A DNA stretch of 42,560 bases from Aeromicrobium sp. (GTDB lineage: Bacteria; Actinomycetota; Actinomycetes; Propionibacteriales; Nocardioidaceae): positions 1 through 42,560 of the forward strand of contig JAOPWZ010000101.1 in the NCBI GenBank assembly GCA_025965435.1. Reading direction: 5' to 3'. Made by a program: the position numbers and the translations under genes. Under the pieces are notes generated by a model. It made no database searches, was not told the DNA's origin, and saw only the letters and a list, made by a program, of their open reading frames with translations. This document shows positions 17,467 through 26,871 of the stretch, one piece after another (the stretch's first letter is position 1; each line of letters opens with the position of its first letter).

Positions 17467-17577
17467 CCCACAACGCTGACGGGTCACTGGCGGCCCTCCC
17501 AGGAGTCGGTTGTCGCCCTACGCGAGGACGACACGTGACTCGTCGGGGGGCCGATGGTGACCCGTCAGCGTCGTGGG
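17467..17577. repeat. Long near-palindrome A (111 bp) after sdhB
   Basis: Outer arms 17467-17487 and 17557-17577 are complementary at 20 of 21 positions. Inside them, about 25 more positions per side pair at 19 of 25 by eye, leaving a 13-nt loop (near 17516-17528). The whole element could fold as one hairpin on either strand. It starts 8 nt past the sdhB stop, so it would form the 3' end of the sdhCAB transcript. No transposase, U-tract or target duplication is visible. It may be an extended terminator, a 3' stabiliser, a small RNA or a miniature inverted-repeat element. Confidence 0.7.
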
Positions 17578-17585
17578 GTGGGTGG

Positions 17586-18328
17586 CTAGGCCTTGCCCTT
17601 GGCGAGCGCTCCGAGGAGGTCACGGTTGAGCCGGCTGATGGTGTCCAGCGGGATGCCCTTGGGGCAGGCCGCCGTGCACTCACCGATGTTGGTGCAGCCG
17701 CCGAAGCCCTCGTGATCGTGCTGCTCGACCATGCCGATGACCCGCGAGTCACGCTCCGGCTGACCCTGCGGGAGCAGGCCCAGGTGTGTGATCTTGGCGG
17801 CGGTGAACAGCATGCCGGAGCCGTTGGGGCAGGCCGCGACGCATGCGCCACAGCCGATGCAGGCGGCTGACTCGAAGGCGTGGTCGGCATCCTTCTTCGG
17901 CACCGGGAGGTTGTTGGCCTCGGGAGCCGAGCCGGTCGGCGCGGAGATGAAGCCACCGGCCTGGATGATGCGGTCGAACGAGCCGCGGTCGACGACGAGG
18001 TCCTTGACGACCGGGAACGCACCCGCACGCCACGGCTCGACGTCGATGACGGCGCCGTCCTCGAAGCTGCGCATGTGCAGCTGGCAGGTCGTGGAGACCT
18101 GCGGGCCGTGAGCCAGGCCGTTGATGACCACACCGCACGAGCCACAGATGCCTTCGCGGCAGTCGTGGTCGAACGCGATCGGCTCGTCGCCGGACAGGGT
18201 CAGCTGCTCGTTGAGCACGTCCAGCATCTCGAGGAACGACATGTCGGTGCTGACGTCCTCGAGGCCGTACGTGACCATCTTGCCTTTGTCGTCGGCGTTC
18301 TTCTGCCGCCACACACGGAGGGTGATGT

Positions 18329-18332
<4 letters not shown>
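17586..18332 (-). CDS. sdhB: Succinate dehydrogenase iron-sulfur subunit
   Basis: Electron-transfer subunit of complex II. 248 residues, the length of the three-subunit actinobacterial type (as Rv0247c). All three clusters are accounted for: 2Fe-2[10 protein letters not shown] (Cys58, 63, 66) with Cys83; [12 protein letters not shown] (Cys158, 161, 164, 168); and [12 protein letters not shown] (Cys213, 219, 223), together supplying the 4Fe-4S and 3Fe-4S clusters. The start is GTG at 18330-18332, sharing GTGA with the sdhA stop. It is the last gene of sdhCAB and is followed by a long hairpin element. Confidence 0.96.
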
Positions 18333-20283
<1,951 letters not shown>

Positions 20284-20284
<1 letters not shown>

Positions 20285-21009
20285 CAGGAACCAGCTCCGA
20301 AGAAGAGGACGGCGAACGGGACGGAGATGAAGCCGACCGTGATCAGCGTCGCGAGGGCGATCGAGATGAGGGTCCACCGCGAGCCGCGACGCGTCGAGCT
20401 GCGGTTCTGACCGAGGGTCGTGAGCGCGCTCCAGAAGCCGTGGGCGAGGTGGAAGCCGACGGCGACGAGGCCGATCGTGTACAGCAGGACGACCCACCAC
20501 AGCTCGAAGCCGTTGACCACGCGGTCGTACTTGCTGTCGCTGGCGCCGCCGGGCGAGAGCCAGTTGGGCATCATCTGGGCGACGTGGCCGATGATGAACA
20601 GAAACAGGATGACGCCTCCCCATAGCATCTTGAACGAGGAGTAGCTGCGCTGGTTGCCGGTCTTGTGCTGCGTCGTGTGGTAGCGCTTGCCACCCACGTA
20701 GCCCGCGGCAGCCTTGTTGCGGCGCCACAGCGTGGAGGCGGCATAGGCGTGCACCACCAGCGCGAGGATGAGCAGCACTCGGATGATCCAGAGCGCACCG
20801 CCCTCGGGCAGGTACGGGTAGAACATGTGGGGCAGGGTCTCGTGCAGGTAGCCGTCGAACTTCTCACGGCCCTGGAAGAACTTGAGGTTGCCGTACATGT
20901 GGACGAGCAGGTAGCCCAGCATGATGAGCCCTGACACCGCCATCGCATATTTCAGAGCGACGGTCGACCGACTGGCCGGAGCGCGCTTCGCAGTAAGGGT
21001 ATGTGCCAC
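20284..21009 (-). CDS. sdhC: Succinate dehydrogenase cytochrome b subunit (single-chain, diheme b558 type)
   Basis: Membrane anchor and quinone-reacting subunit. About 241 residues with five hydrophobic helices; histidines inside or next to them ([33 protein letters not shown]) are the likely axial ligands of two b hemes. There is no separate SdhD, as in B-type complexes such as Rv0247c-0249c. I chose GTG 21007-21009, with AGGG about 7 nt ahead; a GTG two codons earlier abuts the purine run. A good promoter (-35 TTGAGT, 17 bp, -10 TATGAA) lies about 55-85 nt upstream. Confidence 0.93.
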
Positions 21010-21063
21010 GAGCACACCCTAGAACGCATCGACGATTCGCACCAAGTCTTGTTGAGGGCAACC

Positions 21064-21092
21064 TTCATAGCCAATGGCTATGGCACACTCAA
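21064..21092 (-). promoter_or_regulatory. sdhCAB promoter with embedded LysR-type box
   Basis: On the minus strand, -35 TTGAGT (21087-21092) and -10 TATGAA (21064-21069) are spaced by 17 bp, the best-looking promoter in the window. Between and partly over them lies the perfect inverted repeat ATAGCC-AAT-GGCTAT (21067-21081), which fits the T-N11-A rule for LysR-type regulators. The adjacent divergent gene encodes such a regulator. Binding here would cover the -10 and spacer of sdhC and also the start region of lysR. The motif is seen; regulation is inferred. Confidence 0.55.
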
Positions 21093-21095
21093 TGA

Positions 21096-22001
21096 GTGCA
21101 GATTCACCAGCTGACCTACTTCGTCGCGGTGGCGCGGACGCGTCACTTCACCCGAGCCGCCGAGCTGACCGGCGTCTCACAGCCCACGCTGTCCAAGCAG
21201 ATCAGGGTGCTGGAGAACGCGATGGGCACGCCACTGTTCGTCCGCAACCGCGGGGCCATCGAGCTCACCAGCGCGGGCGAGGCCCTGCTCCCCCACGCGC
21301 AGCGCATCCTGATCGACGTCGAGAGCGCCCAGCGCACGGTTCACGAGGTCGCCAACCTGCGCCGCGGCCGCGTGCGGGTCGGCGCGACGCCCTCGCTGTG
21401 CGACGGCCTGCTGCCGGAGGCGCTCACCCGCTTCCACGACATGTACCCGGCGATCGACCTGGAGGTGCAGGAGGCCGGGTCGCGGGTGCTGACCCGCGAG
21501 CTCGCCCAGGGACGCCTCGACGTCGCGCTCCTGATCGTCCCCCTCCACAGCAACGAGCCCGACATCGAGACGACGCCCGTCCTGCGTGAGCGTCTGGTGC
21601 TCGCGAGCCCTGCGACGTCCGACATGCCCGAGCGGATGGACGTCGGCGAGCTCCGCGACCTGCCGCTGGTGATGTTCCGCGAGGGCTACGACCTGCGCGA
21701 CGTCACCCTGCGGGCGTGCGCCGGCGCCGGCTTCGAGCCGCGGCTCGCGGTCGAGGGGGGCGAGATGAGCGCTGTGCTGCGCTTCGTCGAGGCCGGTCTC
21801 GGTCACGCGGTCGTGCCGAGCATGGTGCTGACGACCCGTCCCCAGCTGCGTGCCACGCAGATCGGGACCCCGCCGCTGGACCGGGTCATCGCGCTGGCCC
21901 ACCACAGCTCAGAAGCCCTGCCCCTGGCCGCCCAGGCCTTCAAGGCCGAGCTGCTCGCCCTGCTCACGACCTTCAGCGGCCGCGACCTCGAGCTCGTCTA
22001 G
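21096..22001 (+). CDS. LysR family transcriptional regulator, probable regulator of sdhCAB
   Basis: 301 residues: N-terminal winged helix-turn-helix (QLTYFVAVARTRHFTRAAEL, then SQPTLSKQIRVLE) to about residue 60, a linker helix, and a two-lobed effector domain beginning near RVRVGATPSL. The start is GTG at 21096-21098, giving MQIHQLTYFV, the standard family start; a nearby ATG at 21092 is in another frame. Transcribed divergently from sdhC, with a T-N11-A palindrome in the shared gap. Divergent placement usually means control of the neighbour and of itself. The effector is unknown; a TCA-cycle acid would be a natural guess but is not shown. Confidence 0.92.
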   Translation: MQIHQLTYFVAVARTRHFTRAAELTGVSQPTLSKQIRVLENAMGTPLFVRNRGAIELTSAGEALLPHAQRILIDVESAQRTVHEVANLRRGRVRVGATPSLCDGLLPEALTRFHDMYPAIDLEVQEAGSRVLTRELAQGRLDVALLIVPLHSNEPDIETTPVLRERLVLASPATSDMPERMDVGELRDLPLVMFREGYDLRDVTLRACAGAGFEPRLAVEGGEMSAVLRFVEAGLGHAVVPSMVLTTRPQLRATQIGTPPLDRVIALAHHSSEALPLAAQAFKAELLALLTTFSGRDLELV

Positions 22002-22016
22002 CCCCGCGCGGCCCGG

Positions 22017-22112
22017 TGGCGGTTTCCCATGAGGCCTCGTGGTCTTGTCACGCACCTCGTGCTTCAACCCTCGGTGAGTGAGGACATCCGGAGGCCTCAT
22101 GGGAAACCGCCA
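22017..22112. repeat. Long near-palindrome B (96 bp) between convergent genes
   Basis: Arms 22017-22038 and 22091-22112 are perfectly complementary over 22 bp (core CCCATGAGGCCTC). Inside, TCACGCACC and GGTGAGTGA pair at 8 of 9 positions around a 16-nt loop, with further scattered matches, so the whole unit can fold into one hairpin. It fills most of the gap between lysR and the convergent 2H phosphoesterase gene and could act as a bidirectional terminator. However, the arm length and large apical region are unusual for one, and no T-tracts flank it. It shares its design with the element at 17467-17577. Confidence 0.75.
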
Positions 22113-22127
22113 ACCCCCGAGGCCGAG

Positions 22128-22640
22128 CTACTGGCCGAGGCTGAAGGTCCGCTGCGGGACCCAGCCCGAGCCGTCCTCGTGGTGGTAGAGCGCGAACTCG
22201 CTGACGGTGAACTGGCACTCGAAGTCGCGCAGGTCGTCGTACGCCCGGTCGAGGCTCGAGTCGTCGAGGTTGTGCGCGACCGTGACGTGGGGGTGGAACG
22301 GGAACTGGGGGGCAGGGCTGTCGAGCGCGGTGCGCACGCATTCGGCCAGCATCTCGGTGTAGGAGATGCCCTGGCTGACGGCGACGAACACGACCGGCGA
22401 CACGGGGCGGAAGGTGCCGGTCCCCCGCAGCCTCATCGGGAACGGCGGAAGCGCGGCCGAGGCCCGATCCAGCGCCTTGCAGACGATGTCGAGCTCGTCG
22501 GCCGCGACCTCGGTCGGCGGGATCAGCGTCACGTGGCTCGGCACCGTCTCGGCCATCGGATCACCGAAGTCGGCGCGCTTCTCGCGCAGCAGCGTGCCGT
22601 AGGGGTCCGGGACGGGGATCGCGACGCCGATGGTCGTCAT
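22128..22640 (-). CDS. 2'-5' RNA ligase family protein (2H phosphoesterase)
   Basis: 170 residues with the two HxTx motifs that define the 2H superfamily: SHVTLIPPT (about residue 35) and HPHVTVAHN (about residue 117). Members hydrolyse or form 2',3'-cyclic or 2'-5' phosphodiester bonds in RNA or nucleotides, and the physiological reaction here is unknown. The ATG begins one base after the trpS stop (TGA-C-ATG), so it is translationally linked to trpS, a pairing that hints at an RNA-related role but does not prove it. It ends 15 nt from the long palindrome at 22017-22112. Confidence 0.85.
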   Translation of the reverse strand: MTTIGVAIPVPDPYGTLLREKRADFGDPMAETVPSHVTLIPPTEVAADELDIVCKALDRASAALPPFPMRLRGTGTFRPVSPVVFVAVSQGISYTEMLAECVRTALDSPAPQFPFHPHVTVAHNLDDSSLDRAYDDLRDFECQFTVSEFALYHHEDGSGWVPQRTFSLGQ

Positions 22641-22641
22641 G

Positions 22642-23655
22642 TCAGAGGCCCCGCACGAACCCGGAGCGCTCGTACACCAGGTCCAGCGTCGCGGCGGCCA
22701 CCTCGCGGGCCTGCGCGGCGCCCTGCGCCAGGATGCGGTCGAGCTCGCCGCGGTCGTCGAGCAGCTCGCGGGTGCGGTCGCCGAAGGCTCCGACGAAGTC
22801 GGCGACCAGATCGGCGAGCGCGACCTTGAGGTGGCCGTACTGCTTGCCCTCGAACTGGGCGACGATCGCCTCGATCGGCTCGTCGGTGAGGGCCGAGTAG
22901 ATCGACAGCAGGTTGGAGACGCCGGGCTTCTCGTCGCGGTCGAACGAGATGACGCTGCCCGAGTCGGTCATCGCCGTCTTGATCTTCTTGGCGACCTGCT
23001 TGGGCGAGTCGGTCAGGTCGACGACGCCGGCGTGCGACTGGTTCGAGCCGCTCATCTTCGCGGTCGGGTCCTGCAGGTCGTAGATCTTCGCCGTCGCCTT
23101 GACGATGTACGGCTCCGGCACCGTGAACGTCTCGCCGAAGCGGTGGTTGAACCGCTGCGCGAGGTTGCGGGTCAGCTCGACGTGCTGACGCTGGTCCTCA
23201 CCGACCGGCACCCGGTCGGCCTGGTAGAGCAGGATGTCGGCGGCCATCAGGATCGGATAGGTGAACAGCCCGACGCTGGACGAGTCGGAGCCGCTCCTGG
23301 CCGACTTGTCCTTGAACTGCGTCATGCGGCTGGCCTCGCCGAACCCCGTCACGCCGCCCAGCACCCAGGCCAGCTGCGCGTGCTCGGGCACCTGGCTCTG
23401 GACGAACAGCGCGCTGCGGTCGGGATCGACGCCGGCCGCCAGGAACTGGGCCGCGGCGATGTACGTCCGCTCGCGCAGCTGGGCCGGGTCGTACTCGACC
23501 GTGATGGCGTGCAGATCGGGGATGAAGTAGAACGCCTCGAACTCGTCCTGCAGCGCGACCCACTGCTTGAAGGCCCCGAAGTAGTTGCCCAGATGGTACG
23601 AATCGGCCGTGGGCTGTGCCCCGGACAGCACACGTGGTCGGCGGTCAGCAGGCAT
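22642..23655 (-). CDS. trpS: Tryptophanyl-tRNA synthetase
   Basis: Class I aminoacyl-tRNA synthetase charging tRNA-Trp. 337 residues, the compact bacterial size. The HIGH-type signature is HLGN (21-24, in [14 protein letters not shown]) and the KMSKS-type loop is KMSGS (200-204). [20 protein letters not shown] and the tryptophan pocket region FYFIPDLHA are conserved. The start is uncertain between ATG 23653-23655 (MPADRRP) and ATG 23662-23664 ([10 protein letters not shown]); neither has a strong ribosome site. I see no tRNA-like or T-box leader upstream. The gene is divergent from galK and followed by the 2H phosphoesterase gene. Confidence 0.95.
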   Translation of the reverse strand: MPADRRPRVLSGAQPTADSYHLGNYFGAFKQWVALQDEFEAFYFIPDLHAITVEYDPAQLRERTYIAAAQFLAAGVDPDRSALFVQSQVPEHAQLAWVLGGVTGFGEASRMTQFKDKSARSGSDSSSVGLFTYPILMAADILLYQADRVPVGEDQRQHVELTRNLAQRFNHRFGETFTVPEPYIVKATAKIYDLQDPTAKMSGSNQSHAGVVDLTDSPKQVAKKIKTAMTDSGSVISFDRDEKPGVSNLLSIYSALTDEPIEAIVAQFEGKQYGHLKVALADLVADFVGAFGDRTRELLDDRGELDRILAQGAAQAREVAAATLDLVYERSGFVRGL

Positions 23656-23721
23656 GTTCCGCATTCTGCCAGTCGTGCCGTCGGCCGCTGCCGCGAGGCA
23701 GGGACACCCTATGGTTGAGGT

Positions 23722-24822
23722 GTGACTGACGTGCGCCGGTGGGACGTCCCCGGCAGGGTGAACCTGATCGGCGAGCACCTCGACTACAACGGTGGCCCGG
23801 TGCTCCCGGTCGCGATCGACCGGTCCGTGACGATCAAGGCCCGCGCCCGCGACGACGCCATGGTCAACGTGTGGAGCGACCTGTCCGGTGCGGCCAAGGT
23901 CTCGTTCGCCACGACGGTCCAGCCGGGCGACGTCGACGGCTGGGCCTCCTACGTCGCCGGGACGATCTGGAGCCTCGCCGAGCGCGGCCACTCCATCCCC
24001 GGCGCGGACCTGGTCATCGAGTCGCGGCTGCCGCCGAACGCGGGCCTGTCGTCATCGGCCGCGACGACGTGCGGTGTCGCGTCGGCCCTCGACGACCTGT
24101 TCGGTCTCGGGCTCGATCGCACGGCCGTCGCCCTCGTGGCGCAGCACGCCGAGTCCGGCTTCGTCGGTGCCCCGGTCGGCCTCATGGACCAGCTCGCCGT
24201 GCTGAACGGCACCGCAGGCAATGCCGTCCTGATCGACACCGCGGTCACCCCGCACACGACCAGCTCGGTGGCCCTCGGATGGGAGGCGGACGGTCTCGTG
24301 CTCGCCGTCATCGCGACCGGCGCCCATCACTCCCTGGCCGATGGGGAGTACGCCGCGCGCCGCGAGGAGTGCGAGCGCGCCGCCGCCGAGCTCGGCCTGG
24401 AGTGGCTCGCGCAGGCCGGCCTCGACGCGACGGTCCGGCTCGAGGACGAGACGCTCAAGGCCCGCACCCGGCACGTGCTCACCGAGACCGCCCGCGTCCG
24501 GGGGGCGGTCAACGCGATCGCCCGTCGCGCCTGGCCCCAGCTGGGCACGATCCTCACCGCCTCGCACGCATCGCTGCGGGACGACTTCCAGGTCAGCTGC
24601 CCCGAGCTCGACGTCGCGGTCGAGGCCGCCCTCGAGGCGGGAGCCCTCGGCGCCCGGATGACCGGCGCCGGCTTCGGCGGCAGCGCGATCGCCCTGGTCG
24701 CGCCCGAGCAGGTCCAGCCCCTGCGCGAACGGGTCGAGGCACGATACGCCGCCCACCAGTGGTCACGACCGGAGGTGTTCGTCGTGCACGCGGCCGACGG
24801 CGCGCACCGGGTGCCAAACTAG
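23722..24822 (+). CDS. galK: Galactokinase (GHMP kinase)
   Basis: Phosphorylates galactose at C1 with ATP. 366 residues. The galactokinase signature reads [19 protein letters not shown] (11-29), with Leu where most enzymes have Thr (GEHTDYN). The ATP loop is [12 protein letters not shown] (103-114), the catalytic Asp156 lies in VGLMDQ, and motif 3 is [15 protein letters not shown] near the C-terminus. No galT or galE is in the window, and downstream genes are unrelated (pheA, GNAT). The start is GTG 23722-23724: a TATGGT box ends 6 nt before it, which fits a leaderless mRNA. GTG 23731 is an alternative. Other GHMP sugar-kinase substrates are possible, but the signature favours galactose. Confidence 0.88.
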   Translation: MTDVRRWDVPGRVNLIGEHLDYNGGPVLPVAIDRSVTIKARARDDAMVNVWSDLSGAAKVSFATTVQPGDVDGWASYVAGTIWSLAERGHSIPGADLVIESRLPPNAGLSSSAATTCGVASALDDLFGLGLDRTAVALVAQHAESGFVGAPVGLMDQLAVLNGTAGNAVLIDTAVTPHTTSSVALGWEADGLVLAVIATGAHHSLADGEYAARREECERAAAELGLEWLAQAGLDATVRLEDETLKARTRHVLTETARVRGAVNAIARRAWPQLGTILTASHASLRDDFQVSCPELDVAVEAALEAGALGARMTGAGFGGSAIALVAPEQVQPLRERVEARYAAHQWSRPEVFVVHAADGAHRVPN

Positions 24823-24826
24823 AGCG

Positions 24827-25672
24827 GTGACCTCTCGACGCATTGCCTACCAGGGCGAGCCCGGCGCCAACTCCGACATGGTGTGCAAGCGGCACTACCC
24901 CGATCGTGAGACGTTGCCGTGCGCCTCGTTCGAGGACGTCTTCGCCGCCGTGACGTCCGGCGACGCCGAGCTCGCGATGATCCCGATCGACAACTCGATC
25001 GCGGGACGCGTCGCGGACATCCACCACTTCCTGCCGACCTCCGGCCTGCACATCGTCGCGGAGCACTTCCTGCGCATCCAGTTCAGCCTGCTGGGGGTGC
25101 GTGGTGCCACGATCGACCAGATCAAGACGGTTCACAGCCACGTCCATGCGCTCGGCCAGTGCCGCAAGATCATCAAGCAGCACGGCCTGACGACGGTCAT
25201 CTCCGGCGACACGGCCGGCGCGGCCCGCGAGATCGCCGATGCCGGCGACCCGACGCAGGCGTCCATCTCCCCGCCGCTCGCGGCCGAGATCTACGGTCTC
25301 GACGTGCTCGCCACCGACATCGAGGACGAGGACCACAACACGACCCGGTTCGTGGTGCTCTCCCGCGAGCCGCAGCGCGCCGAGCCCGGCAACGGTCCCG
25401 TCGTCACGAGCTTCGTCTTCAACGTCCGCAACCTGCCCGCGGCGCTCTACAAGGCGCTGGGCGGCTTCGCGACCAACGGGGTCAACATGACCAAGCTCGA
25501 GAGCTACATGGTCGGCGGGCAGTTCGCCGCGACGCAGTTCCTGGCCGAGGTCGACGGGCATCCCGACGACGTGCCGCTGGCCCGCGCACTCGAGGAGCTC
25601 GCCTTCTTCACGACCGACGTCACGATTCTCGGGGTGTACCCGGCCGACGCGTTCCGCGCGTCCACCGCGTGA
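24827..25672 (+). CDS. pheA: Prephenate dehydratase
   Basis: Converts prephenate to phenylpyruvate in phenylalanine synthesis. 281 residues: catalytic periplasmic-binding-like domain (about 1-185) and a C-terminal ACT domain (about 193-270) for phenylalanine feedback. The dehydratase TRF motif is HNTTRFVVLSR (Thr173). The N-terminus is the GEPGANS type instead of the commoner GPxGTFS type, and the ACT motif is LESYM where the classical Phe-binding motif is ESRP. I associate both variants with the proteobacterial class. The start is GTG 24827, 4 nt after galK. The stop overlaps the next gene (GTGA). Confidence 0.93.
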   Translation: MTSRRIAYQGEPGANSDMVCKRHYPDRETLPCASFEDVFAAVTSGDAELAMIPIDNSIAGRVADIHHFLPTSGLHIVAEHFLRIQFSLLGVRGATIDQIKTVHSHVHALGQCRKIIKQHGLTTVISGDTAGAAREIADAGDPTQASISPPLAAEIYGLDVLATDIEDEDHNTTRFVVLSREPQRAEPGNGPVVTSFVFNVRNLPAALYKALGGFATNGVNMTKLESYMVGGQFAATQFLAEVDGHPDDVPLARALEELAFFTTDVTILGVYPADAFRASTA

Positions 25673-26778
25673 GGTGGCCACTCACCGTCCCCGTCCTCAG
25701 TGACGGTGTGGTGACGCTGCGCGCCCATGTGCCCGACGACATCGACCCGATGGTCGAGATGGCCGTCGACCCCGGCATGGTGCGGTGGACCGCGATCCCG
25801 AGCCCGTACACCCGCGCCATGAGCGAGCAGTTCGCCTTCACCGTCATGCCCCGCGGCTGGGACGACGGCACGCACCGCGGCTGGGCGATCGAGGCCACGG
25901 ACGACGACGGGCGGTCGCGGTTCGCCGGCAACGTCGACGTCCGCCACAAGCCCATCGCCGACATCGGCTTCGCACTCCACCCCTGGGCGCGGGGCCGGGG
26001 CATCATGGCCCGCGCCGTCCGGCTCGCGGTCGACTGGTCGCTGACCGAGGGCCACGTCGAGATCGTCCACTGGCGCGCGCACGTCGGCAACGAGGCCTCG
26101 CTGCGCGTCGCCCACTCCACCGGCTTCACGCTGCACGGCCTGACGCCGGGCCTGCTGCTCGAGCGCGGACGGGTGCTCGACGCCTGGACGGGCTCGTTCC
26201 GCTTCGGCGACGCCCCCTTCCCACGCGGGGCGTGGGCGGAGTCGACGGTCCTGGAGTCCGACCGGTTGCGGCTGCGGCCGTTCACCGAGGCCGACATCCC
26301 TCGGCTCGTCGAGGCGTGCAACGACCCGATCAGCCGGCACTTCCTCGCCGCACTCCCCCGCCCGTACACGCCGGCGACGGCCCGCGCCTATCTGGACGAC
26401 TGCGTGTGGCAGGCCGCCACGGGCGCGAAGGCCACCTGGGCGATCGCCGACCGGCACACCGACGAGCTCCTGGGCAACATCGCGGTCATGGACCTGCTCG
26501 GGGTGGGCGGGGACCACGGCGAGATCGGCTACTGGCTGCACCCCGATGCGCGTGGTCGTGGCGTCATGACGGAGGCCCTGCGAACGGTCGTCCGCCATGC
26601 CCTCGACCCGGACGGCCTCGACCGGCGCCGGCTCGCGCTGCACGCCGCGGTCGACAACCCGGCCAGCAACGTCGTCGCGGTGCACGCCGGCTTCCGACTG
26701 TTCGGCACCCAGCGAGCCGCCGAGCCGCTCGGCGACGGCTCGTTCGACGACCTGAACGGGTACGAGATCATCCGCTGA
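25669..26778 (+). CDS. Tandem GNAT acetyltransferase (two domains)
   Basis: 369 residues made of two GNAT domains in series, each with the acetyl-CoA-binding pattern: GFALHPWARGRGIMARAVRL in the first half and IGYWLHPDARGRGVMTEALR in the second. Each half also opens with a similar beta-strand entry (VVTLRAHVPDDI and RLRLRPFTEADI), so the gene arose by duplication or fusion. This RimJ/RimL-like group acetylates protein N-termini, antibiotics or small amines; the substrate is not evident. The start is GTG 25669-25671, sharing GTGA with the pheA stop. A longer open frame running back through pheA is out of phase with it and is not coding. Confidence 0.85.
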   Translation: MRWPLTVPVLSDGVVTLRAHVPDDIDPMVEMAVDPGMVRWTAIPSPYTRAMSEQFAFTVMPRGWDDGTHRGWAIEATDDDGRSRFAGNVDVRHKPIADIGFALHPWARGRGIMARAVRLAVDWSLTEGHVEIVHWRAHVGNEASLRVAHSTGFTLHGLTPGLLLERGRVLDAWTGSFRFGDAPFPRGAWAESTVLESDRLRLRPFTEADIPRLVEACNDPISRHFLAALPRPYTPATARAYLDDCVWQAATGAKATWAIADRHTDELLGNIAVMDLLGVGGDHGEIGYWLHPDARGRGVMTEALRTVVRHALDPDGLDRRRLALHAAVDNPASNVVAVHAGFRLFGTQRAAEPLGDGSFDDLNGYEIIR

Positions 26779-26871
26779 TGCGGCTTTTGTCGTGCCGCCG
26801 AGGCACACTGGTTGACGCGCGCAACGGTCCTCGCCGAGGCGGCCGCGTTCCCATCGACATCTAGGATCCAC

